Assembly: GCA_022885665.1 (NCBI GenBank)
Contig: JAGQDJ010000053.1
Coordinates: 186,001-250,000, forward strand
Source of the DNA: Triops longicaudatus
Lineage: Eukaryota > Arthropoda > Branchiopoda > Notostraca > Triopsidae
DNA length: 64,000 bases
Direction: 5' to 3'
The position numbers and the translations under genes were made by a program. The notes below the pieces were generated by a model, which was given only the letters and a program-made list of their open reading frames with translations, did no database searches and had not been told where the DNA came from. Within the stretch, counting starts at the first letter, position 1; each line of letters starts with the position of its first letter. Shown piece by piece: positions 1 to 12,000 of the stretch.

Positions 1-71
1 TCTTACACACGGCTGTGCCACACGATGAACGAGAAAAGAAACCTGCTGGAACCGTATGTCAACAATTCGCT
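1..71 (-). CDS. Possible further Kv2/Shab exon running off the window
   Basis: A candidate acceptor TTTCGTTACAG ends at 72. The frame it would open after the phase-1 exon 5 (starting ERIVDIRFQQ) has no stop up to the window edge. This is only 23 codons, so an open frame by chance is quite likely. It is listed because the Kv2 model needs at least one more exon if the donor at 326 is used. Confidence 0.25.
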
Positions 72-3000
72 CTGTAACGAAATTCACCCGAAAATAGAAT
101 AACTATGTGCGAAATTTTGCGAAGGCTATTATGGGCTTGGCCATTGGTCAAAAACTGTTACTGTCTAACAGTGTTAGCTTTGGCATTCACAAGTGATCTT
201 TTACATCTCCCTCACTTTACTACCTCACAGCTTCGGTATTCCAAACTTTCATTATCGAAGCCAAATGCTCGTTTATTTTAAGAAATCAATCAGTTATTAA
301 GCACAAAACTACCTAAAGGGTCTTACCCATTGATTGCAGTCCCAAGAAATGGTAGTTAAGGAACCGAGTCGCGGAAACCAAACTCCTTCCCGTTCGTATC
401 GCTTTGCCTTTCCAACTCTGTTTGCTTGGTTCTTTTCGAGGGGAAGAGTCAGCGTCACATTCCTGGTACGAGTCCTCGAAACGAGGTCTCAATTTCCCAA
501 CCTATTCAAATAACTTCATTAGTAACCACAGAAAATTGTATGCCTAATGAACCTCTCCTAGCGTCACAATCTTGGAAACTATCTCAATGTGTCATCGAAA
601 CATAGTAGACAAATTTTTTTCTTTACTTCACACGTTTCCCCTCTTCGCTTACTTTACTCATACATCAACTTAAACTTCGCTTTTTACTTATTAATTTATT
701 CTATAATTGTTAATGTAATTTTATGTGTTATTTATTTATTTATTTTTACTCCCTTATATTTTTTGGTTGATTGGGTAACTGATGTACGATTATCGCGCGT
801 ACCAACTGCGAAATACTCACTTTAGACGGACGAGTTGGCGTGTCCCTTGGATCTAGCAAGGGTTGCTTGGTCTCTACACCAAGGGCTGGAACTGGGACTG
901 CCGCAGAAGCAGTGGCCGATGATCTGGCAGTGGAAGAAGGTCGACTTGTATTGTCAAGTTCCATGGGGTTGACGTAGAGCGAGCTTTCTGTTAACCGGCT
1001 ACCATCAACGTTGGTAGGCGAACCCAAATCGGAAGTGGACGGAAAGGGATTGCACGATGCCCACGTATCCGAGCTGTCGAAGCTAACGAGATCCGTGGGA
1101 CGCGGTGAAGACGAAGAAGCGGTGTTGAAGGGGAGCATCTGGAACGTTGGCGGAATGACTACCTGTGCTGCCGTTCCGCTATTGTTACTGTGCTGGGTTC
1201 GGCCCAATTCGGGGTCCAACGGACGCATTTCCAAGGTCACGTTCGGGTAGGAAGCTTCTTCGTACTTAGAATCAGGCGAGCTGAGAAACTCGTTCAAGTC
1301 CTGCGATGCATAAGATATGTGCTTTAATTCGACTTCGAGCTTAGAGTCAACTACCGTTCTAGAACCACTCTAAATAATCCAAGACCCTACACAGAAATGA
1401 AAAACCCCATGCAAATGTAAAGATATTTTTTGTTCCAAAAACCAAATTACAATGAATCGACAAAGTTGTACCACAAAGAAATGAGCACAGAGAATACGAA
1501 GGTTAGGAGGAGGAAATTGGTGAAGAGGGGTTAGAGGATGTGAATGGCAATTTATGTTACAGTTCTAGAGAAAATACGCAGAACTTGCTTGGAATGTTAG
1601 TAGAGACTTTTTTGCTTTGCTTACAAATGACAAAAACTCTGGTTAGAATCCTGATAATAAGAATGCGAGAACGTGATGGTGAGGATTGTCCGTACCTGTC
1701 TGGATCAATGAAAAAGGCAGCCACTTTGGGGTGGGCGTGTCCCAAGTGGAAGGGTTGAAAATAGTACTGTACAAGGATCAGGTGTTGGCTCAAAACTTTA
1801 TGGGGTTTTGACTAAAAAATTCATAAGGAAGAGGCAAAAATACGCGGATACAAGGGGACCGTTTTGGAAAGGGAAGCTCGTTAGCTCCTTTTTGTCAGAC
1901 ATTTTTTTTTTTGCTAAGATTTGGCTGTAGAAGGCCGAGGCGTGAGAGCAATCGTCACTTGTTTCTTGTCGTCTTTGCATTTCACGATGGACTGCTGGAG
2001 TTGATGTAAAGGGTCAGTGGCTGGCTGACTTCGTTGAGTTTCGCCTCCGTTTTCCTTCTCGCCCTGGAATGCACGATACATCAACCCTCACTTTCAGCGA
2101 TTACTGGATTCCCTTACAAACTGCTCATTAACGCCACACATAGCAAAAACCACACAAAAAAGCTTATCAAATACACCCCCACTGCACAAAAATGGGTACA
2201 ACGAAAGTCTAGAAATCCTCACGGAAGATTGTAATACTCTCCAAACATATTTAGCTATTTTTTATTATTGTTATTTTTTTTTTACGAAAACCATTGAACT
2301 TGTTACTGTTGTCAACTTGGAGTGAAAGTCAGAGAAGGAAGAGAAATTTTGTTAAGACCTTATGCATGCTGGTTAAGGAATAAGGAGTAGTTTGAAAGAC
2401 GAGGTGAAAAATGAAGTTCGCAGACGCCACAAAAAGTGGAGCAAGATATAGCAGCCGCAGCCAAAAAGATTCAAAACAATACTGGGGGACAAGTGGCAAG
2501 TGCTTTCGTGGTGTGACGGTATTTGCTCAACACGACACAAAAGGAAAAGCTTTACTTAAGAAGTTGAACGTGTGCCTGGCTGGTTTTCGTTCGCTTTTTT
2601 GTGGTATCTGTGATTTTTTAGAGGCACATTTGATGAGAAAAAAGAAAACCGGACAGGTTTTGCTGCACTACAACACAACCACGGAACTTTACGGCGAAAA
2701 ACGTTTCCTCGCCCTATTTGAGAATTACTTTCCGCTAGTTCTCTTGCACTAAAAGTGCATTTCGTGGTAAGAGGGAAAACAGTTGAAGCTTTTGATGGAA
2801 GAAAGGAGCTTGTTTGGAAGGTAGGAAGGACTAGGAGTTGGAATTTTTGGGAAAGAGAATTTTAGGGAATGAGGATTACTAAAGGGGGACAACTTTAAAT
2901 AAAACTCAAAAAAACGTAAGTGAATGGTGAAACGAGTAATGGAAACTATAAACAAAAGAAACGTTCAGACTATGGTCCTAACACCCTCTTCACTACGTCA

Positions 3001-6000
3001 GTTATGAACTTAACATCCTACTTCCTCGGCTACAGTGATTTTCTATTGTATACAACCAACTTGATCAAAGCTTTGTCTATGTACCTACGCGGAACCAAAA
3101 ACTTACTGCGCAAGTCTACCTCGAACTTCTCGAGATGCTACAGTCTTCCGCCTCTGTGGGGGGTTTACTTCTGCCTTTCTGCAAACTACGAAAATACTGT
3201 ATAATGCAAAACTACGGCAGAAAATGTGTGAGGAGCCAAAACGCGCCGGGCTTTGATAGATACGTTTGTACGCCTACGGGCTAGGAACGACTAGGCCATG
3301 CAAGTGAAAACCGAACCTGTGTCTGTTCTTGTCGGTCACTATTTCGCATTTCTTTAGCTGACCCGTCACGGATTGCGATTTACGAAGACGGGATAGACAG
3401 GTCTTCTGTGGTGCTTTTTGAAATCAGACGTTCTTTATACTGGTATGGTAGGACAGACAAGGAAAGTAGGATGGGATATACCAGCCGAGGTATTGGCTCA
3501 TGCAACCAGGCAAAGCCTGTTGGTTCAAAATGTAGGGGGTGTATCCAGTAGCATGAGAGTGCAGTGGTATGCCAGCCAGTCATGTATTTCTTTTGGGAAA
3601 AGCAATTGCATCAGGTGCTGCACGAGCTGGGCTACCTGGGCTGTGACGAAGCAGTCAGTGCGTGAAGGAGATAAAGGACTCGTTCCAGACGATGTTATGA
3701 ATTCCGGTGGCAACCACTTACGCGAGGGCTCCTAATTGAAATACAAATACATACAGAGACAAATGATAGACGCCGAAATATCTTAAGCCGTCTATTTTTC
3801 TTTCAATTCGTCGGTCCCACAGCTGACGCCCACCAGCGATATTTGTAAATCTTTGATAAAGATGATCGCACAAAGCATGAAGAAAAAATAGGCTTGAAAG
3901 CATGATTTGCGGGGTTGCTTCGCTCACTTGGTTGCTCAGCGTCAAAGTGCAGAAAGAGAGTTCATGGCAATCGAGAGATTAAGAGAAAGAGATGAGGTGA
4001 AAACAGAGCAGAATGCGTATTCCGTGACATGCGAGGAAAAAAACGAGAGAAAATGCTGAGAAAAGAACAAGAATGATTTACATACCCATCATCAACGATC
4101 AAGAGTAGATGACATGCCCTATCCTGTCTTTCCACTTTCATGTCTTGTTTTTAGCTAGAAGCTTATACATCTCTCTTCTAATATCTTTATTCTATGATTG
4201 CTCCAACGAAAGAAGACAAGCAGACAGATATGACAACGCTTTGTGGCAGAATCTTGATCCAAGAAGTCACGCACGCTACGCAAAGAATGCTTGAGAAACT
4301 TTTTTTCCCCCTTAGATTTTCAGATTTCGTAGATCGAAGCCTCCGGGGAAGGTAATTTTGTTCTTATAGAATGTGCTTCAGAAAATGTAGAGCACACATA
4401 ATGCTGAACACAAAGCGTCTCGTTTCTGATCTGCATCCACGAGTTTCTTACAAATATGCTAGCAAAAACGCGGCCTCCCTCTCTCATTTTCTTCCTCAAT
4501 GCCTACACTTCGCCTTAACCTAACAAAGCTATGGACTTCAAGTATATAGGCTTGTGAAGAGCTCACTTTTGTATAACACTTCCAATGCCACCAAAGTAGA
4601 CTTGACACCAACAATGAAAAGATCTTTTAAAATCGAGCAAAAAAATTACAACTCAAGCTATTTCGCTGTTCCAGGTTTAGTGAAAAAAAAAGCTTCTATC
4701 AGCACTTTACGACTGTCATGGCGTTTCAACAACTTTGCGTACTAAAGGAGGGTGAAATTCAAGCTTTAGATTAACACGACTGGTCGGAGTCAAATTTCGA
4801 TGTGAAAAAACAAGTATTAGTACCGTAGATTTCATGTAAATCCACTGATTCACACAGGCAGACACGATATTCGTGGAGAATACTGAACAAAGTAACTTAA
4901 ACCAAATAAAAATATGTTTTTCAAAGAAGTCAAGAATTTGTAAAAATTTCCTATTAAGTTCTGTCTATTTACGCCTACTTAAATTACAAATTAACTTTCG
5001 TTAAATCTCATTGGTGTAGTGATTTTAAACACTTACGTGCAAGACTATAATATACTAACTACGCTCAAGACTATTTTCAATATGAATTTTGAATTTTATA
5101 TTGGTTTTAAAATATAAAAATATTATTACTACGCGACTTTTACTTTTACTACGAGTATTTTTACTACGCGATATTTTCTCGTTGTTTGATTTTTGCTGAC
5201 ATGCACCTTCTCAACATTTTCGCGGGGTATTCTTTTTACTTAACATTCATCGTAGTAAATAGTTGCCTTTTTATTGCAGAATAATCTTTTTTTTTATACC
5301 TACTGTTGTCGTAATCAGGGTGTGTTTTAGTTTAGTTTAACATTCCGGTAAGTGAAGCGCCCAGTAGAAGCGCTAACTTAAGTACTTTACTGAGCAGACA
5401 AATGGGAACACAGCAAGTCGCATAGGTCTAAGTAAGCCTCTCGAGGCTGATTAAGCGCCGATTAGGTTTCCAACCAATCGCTGTATAATGGAAATGAAGG
5501 TAAGGGAAAGGAAGGAAAACCGCAAAATTTAAAAGCGGTTGCTTGATGAAAAAATGCATACATATAACTGAACTAAACCTATTATCAAAGTATAATTAGT
5601 ATTTTTACGAAGGTAAATCAGCTTCAAGAGGCTTACTTAGACCACTGCGACTTGCAGTGTTCCCATTTATCTGCTAAATAGTACGTTTCGTCAACGTTAA
5701 CAAATCCAAAAACATGTTCCAAACTCAACAATACTAGTAAATTATAAGAGAATAAATACTGTTCGCTCTCTAGCTGAAAACAAAATCCGTGTCTCATTTT
5801 GTGGCGTTCGGCTATTACGAAATCTATCAGTGACTGTCGTAATATAAGGAGCTAACAAAACACATCTATTTGCACATATATCAAACGATTTCCTCAACCC
5901 TTTGAAAAAAATCTAGTTAAATGAAACTTGCTACAAGTTTATGTCAAATGTATACCGCTATCTGAAAGGAGCAAAATAACCACTGTGCAATATTACCGTA

Positions 6001-9000
6001 AATAAAAACAACAAAATAATCAATACACTGAAATAACAAATTGTGTAGTGTAACTCAAATTGGTTAAAAAATAACTCTAAATTAAATTCAATTACACGCA
6101 GCCAGGCTACGGCAAAGTTTCCCGGTAGTTTATACTCATTTTTTTCTTTCAACAAATCACGCTTGAATATAACAAAGACAAAATAATTAAAAAAAGAACT
6201 TGGCTCATAATTGAAAACACATAATGAGCAAAATGCTTTAAGTTCACCATCCCTCTTATGCGATTTCAAAAAGTCATCGTGTGAAGAAAACGTTAAATAA
6301 AAGACAGGAGAAAAACTTAAAAAATATTCATAAGATCTCTCAGTGTCTGGAGCAACTTTACTTTGTGCCGGGCACCACAACCACGAACAAATAAATTTGC
6401 ATATTAAAAGTATAGGCCAAAAATAGACTTACGGGGGTGCAGAACGTGGAGGATCCCATAGCTACAGTAAGCGTTTCTTGAGCATTATCATTCACGCCGT
6501 TGATCTCATTGGGAGGCGCCACACGCTCTAATGGCGATCGTACGGCGGAAGGGAGCGTGTAGGCGATTTGATCTCGTCGTTTCCCCATCATGGGCGAATC
6601 TTGGAAATCCACCAGTTGGGGCGAATTGGCTCGTGTAGGCTGCAAATGGGCTGCCGATGCCAACAACGAGGCACCCACGAAGCTGGCTGCCACGGACGTC
6701 GATTGCCGTCTTCTGCCGCGCGAGGACTTCATACTATGTTCATGATTCTTATAACACCCCGTGCCGGTAAAGCCGGCGTTGCGTCCGCTCTCGCCACCCA
6801 CGCTATTAGCATCCACTTGGGATAAATTGTGTCCTGTTCGGAACCGTAAACCAAGGAAACTGCATCAGTGGTCATTAAAAACGCTAAAGAACACCTTAAA
6901 AAAATCTGACGTCATCGTGACGACACAATGCTTCCTTAGCTGCTCGCTTGTTGGTAGTCTTTTTTAATAAAAACGGTATCGATGGGCAAAATTGGATCAT
7001 CGATACCGGCCAAAATTCGGTGTGTCAAAAAAGAGACAAAAAAGCGACAAGGGTTAGTTTGGCAAACTCTTATTATCAAAGTGAACAAACCGTTGTGAGA
7101 AAAAAGTGGGAAAGAAATACGCCAGGCTGACCGCACATGGTCAGCCTTTCAGCCAAGTGCGGCAATATATTCGCTACAACAGCTTTTCCAACAAGAAAAA
7201 ATATGCTATTATGTTATAAGCCTGCTCCAAAAATGTGACTGCACACGTGTGATTTGCAACCTTGCAGTGGTCAAGCTTGGCTTGTTTAACCCCGAGAGGC
7301 TTAAGTAAACAAAAAAGTGCAACCCTTTTTCGTTTTATTTGCACGGACGAGACTTTGATTTTTGGGGGGCGTATCTTGTGTGTGATTTTGGCTGCTAGTC
7401 TCTCTCACTCAAATACCTGTATCGACGATGACGTCAATGATGTCCATACTTTTGGCAAAGGCATCGCGTAGGTTGACGTGATGGAAGGACACTATGCTAC
7501 CCTCTCTCTTGGCTCGCTCAAGCGCTTCTTTCCGCTTGAGGGCCTTTTCCCTCCTCATCTGATTCTTGTAAAACTCGGTGAAATTGTTGACAACTATAGG
7601 AATGGGCAGAGCAATGACCAACACGCCGCAGATGCAGCACACACTTCCGATAACCTTGCCTAGTGGGGTCACGGGGTAAATGTCGCCGTAACCGACGGTC
7701 GTCATGGTAATCCCGGCCCACCAGAAGGTTTCTGGAATGCTGGTGTATTTTGTGTCTTGTTCGTCCTTCTCAGCGAAATAACATAAGCTAGAAAAGATGA
7801 GCACGCCCATTGCTAAGAAAAGCATGAGCAAGCCCAGTTCCTTGTAAGAATTGCGGAGGGTGAAGCCCAAGCTCTGGAGCCCGGTGGAATGCCGCGCCAG
7901 TTTGAGAATGCGAAGGATTCGCATGATCCGGAAGATTTGTACCACCCGGCGGACATCCTGGAACTGGTCCGTATGTTTATTGGACTCGATAAGGAACAAG
8001 GAGACGAAGTAAGGCAAGATGGCCAGCAAATCGATCACGTTCATAGGCCCGCTGAAGAACTGCCACTTGTTGGGCGACGCCAGGAACCGCAACAGGTACT
8101 CGAGCGTGAACCAGGTAATACACACCGCTTCGACCATCGCCAAATAATGATTGTCTGTGATGGTGCCATCCTCATCCTTCTCTTGGAGACCGGGCATGGT
8201 ATTGAGCGTTAAGGCGATGGTGGACAACACGATGAACAAAATAGAGATGACTGCGACCACCTGTTATGAGACGCACAAAAGTCAAAGGACGAGGCCCCCA
8301 CCCAGCGGGAAAAGGAGACATTGGAGGAGCCACACCCCCACGAGGAAAAAAAGAGAGAATACTTTCGTCAACGACTTTGGGTCTACTCAACCAAGCTTTG
8401 GTAAAGAGTTGCAGAAATTATGGCCTTCCCATCTACTCTTCGTAGCATCAAAGATCAAACTACGCTATACTACTGCAGTCATTTCATTACTCTGCCAGGC
8501 CCCAGTAACCGCCTACCCTCCCCGTCCATAAAGCAGAAAGGATTTCAATTTCAGATTGGTATCAAACACATGCAGTCGGCATCACACTAAAAGATATTTA
8601 TTTTTGTAATTCAAACTCGCCAAAACTCTTGGATCCTCTTTTCACTAACGCTTCCCAAGTGTGCAATCCTTGTTAATTTTCTAACGAACATTGGAAGAAT
8701 GTAAAACGCATTTTTGTTGGAAGGAGAAAACAAGTAGATCGTTGGGTTCTTTTATTCGCTACAATACTGACAATAATGAACAAATAAAAAGAACAGTAAT
8801 AATAGTGGAAGAAAAAAATAATGGCAAATCGAATAAAAGTATACAATAAATATTCAAATTGGAAAGTTTCCTTGCAGGATTGGTCGACGAGTGACATTTA
8901 TCTTTTGTTTGATTCTATGTTTGAGGCGTTAGTGAAAAAGTATCCCAGAGCATGAACAAGAGATAAACTAGTACTACTAGGGTTGGTTTCAATCTCAGTC

Positions 9001-12000
9001 CAGTGCACAGGGAGCTGGACGCGACACCTTAAAAGACCCGCAACTCTTGGTTTATTTGCCGCAAAAGCTATCCAAGAGAGAATGAAACTATCACCTTCGC
9101 GTGAAAAACGTCTCTGTCGTCACTTCCAGTTCCCCATGAAAAGGAACGAAAAACAGTGCCATAAAAACTTACTAGGCGCTAATGGAATCTCGTTCAAACA
9201 TGCACAAAAAGGAGGCTAGAAAGCTACCAGAGACTTGTCTGTGTTCTACGGCTCTCGAAATTACTCTCCAACATGAACTAGTTTTCTTGTTAAAACGAAA
9301 CACACGAAAAAACGGACAACTGGCAGCCAACTGCAATCGGAAAGGTGTTAATGTCCTTCCGAGACTCGACAAAGGGTAGTACATGAAAAAAGAAATCTTA
9401 AATCATTTGCACATATATATACAGAACGTCTCTCGGAAGCCAGGTCCAAAAGCGCAAGCCATGCATATCAAGGACTTCCAATAGGAAAAAACACTTTTTT
9501 TCAGAAAAAAAGGACGGTAAACAAGCTAGCCTTTCCAGAATAAAAATAAAAAAAATCCTGTCGATTCACCATATCTTCCCCAGAAATTCCAGCAAGAGGC
9601 ATTGACACAGTGTTTAAGCCAATTTTTAGAATTTGCCAAAACCAGGGCTTACAAACGGTGCAAGACAACATCGTACAAGATACCGAAAGTTGGACATAAC
9701 GGAAAAAAGGACAGACGAAGGAAGAGATTTTTAGATCGTAGCTCCTGCTTCTCATTTCAATTCCCCCAGCACTATCCATCCCCATTTATGAAGGAGGTCG
9801 TACAAGACTTTCCCATATTGTTTTAGTAAAAGCGACGTCTGCAGAACTACCAAGTCCGCGTTAGGACCTCGCCCTAGACTCTGCGACAGACGATTCGTGT
9901 CAGCAACTATTACAGCATTGACCCTCCAAGTCAGCACCACTCGTCTCTCTCTTCGGAATGACTGCGGAACTCTGGCTTTAAAAATTGCTAGGCTCTTTCC
10001 TCCGCAGAAATCCATAATTGTGCCCGTTTTAAGGAAGCTCTGCGTTGGGGCTGCGCCTAGAATTTAAGAACTTCGCGTCACCAGGGATAATAAATCTTGT
10101 GCCGTTTTTTATGCCGAAGAAAGAGAGAGTAAAGCAACTCAGATAGGTATAAATGCTAAAAATGCTGGGCGAAACGACCGCTAAGGGAGGTCCAACGCAG
10201 AAATGAGCTTGTTTTTTGGATCATTTGGAAGCATTCTTGGAAACAGGGGTCATGGTTCCACCCCAGCGTGGTGTAAAGCACAAGTAACGTGGGTCGTTAA
10301 GCTCTGCCCATTCTGAAGAATCAGATTAGTGTTCTTTTTTTTGCGCTCCGAAATTGTAGAGTACATAAGAATCGTTCTCGTTTTTTCTAGACGAACGAAA
10401 TGAGAGTGCGCCAAAGTGAAAGAGCGAAAGGAAGTTGAAGGAGAGAGGGACAGAGAGAGAAACAGAGAGGGTAACACATGGAACGTTGCATCAGCGAGAG
10501 ACGGCACCACGTATGTTATTTCCATGGACGGTGCAACCTAGAATGTTTGTGGAAACTTTTTAAGTCCGCCACACCGACAAGTCAACATTAAAATAAAAGC
10601 TTTTCCCCTACCCTTCCCCATAACCCCAATTTTCCAGCCCCAGAAATAAAATCTGCCGGTAATTTAACAAGTCTTTGGCTCAACAGTCAATTTCTTGTAT
10701 GGTACACACCAAAAAGAAATCCCAGCCACAGTTATAAAAAAGCTGGCGTAAATATCACGTCGAACACGCACATAAAACTAGCCACCGGAACCTAGACAAA
10801 GGTCAGAGGCTAAAATGACACCCAAAACTGCGCTATTTTTACCACCAGAATTGCTAAACACTATATTATCTGTTAATCATAGAATCGCGTCTGGTTAAGA
10901 TCAACAAGCCCCGAAGCCGCTTAACCAATATTGATTAATACTCCACATACCTTTGATCAAAGCCGATCGATTATTTGATCCGTTTCGATTAAGCGCCTGT
11001 CCATCTTAGCTATGTGGAGACTAAGACCGGAAAAGCTTTTTTTTAGAAATTTGCCGCATATAAGGCTAGAACTTCATCCTAAAAGCCATTTCAACCGCTA
11101 AAATACGCCTGACTTTAATCTAAGTTTGCAATCATTCTTGTGCTGTTTTCATCTGGCTAGAATAACAAAACAATAGTAAGATTCTGACCACAGGAAAAGT
11201 TCTAATCACTCTTTTTTCTACATAAATACAATTAATGAAATTATATAATCGAATTCGTTGGCTTGTCTTCAATCTTAACAGTCGTACACCCAACAGTGGC
11301 TGAATTTGTTGTTCTATCGACTTGATTGTTATCTATGACGCGAACCTCATCAAACAACTATAGGAAGCAGTGCCACTTTATCATAATATTGTATCGAATT
11401 TATGATATTGTTATTTTCGATACTTATTATTTCATACAGCTATGGATTTTAATTAGGAAAGTAAAATGAGCTTTTTGAACTTTCGCTATATACAAAAGTT
11501 AACTAATTATGCACATAATTACAGAATGGTATAACCCTGTAATTGGCTCCTGGAACATAAAACTGAAGCGAACGCGGTTGGAAACGTAGAGACGCAGGAT
11601 TTCTGACATTTTGTAAAACTTAGGAAAAGACGTAAAAATTTAAGAGTGAGAACAACTTATTTGAAAAGGAGACTGACAACCTTCAATCACAGTTTTGTCT
11701 TTCGTTTCAAAACCTGCAGTAATATAAACTATACTACAGATATACATTTGCTCAATATTCAGGAAATCTGTCGACTCAATTCTGGTATACTAATTTTCAT
11801 TTTATCTAAAACTTGCTATCAGATTAGGTGTCATTTTGCCTTTAGAATAGAGCGGACAGGAAACTGGAGACAGTAAGAAGAGATAGGAGGAGAAGAATGT
11901 CTCCATCAAACGGATCCTTAACAACGAAATATACACGCGGATACACAAAGCCCCGGAAGCTGATCTTTTAGTCCCTCTCCATTGAAACATTAGCAAAGTC

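Noticed and set aside
5958..6380. 140-codon minus-strand frame
   Set aside because: Phe/Tyr/Leu-rich, no domain, inside the Kv2 intron next to exon 3. Typical of AT-rich noncoding DNA.
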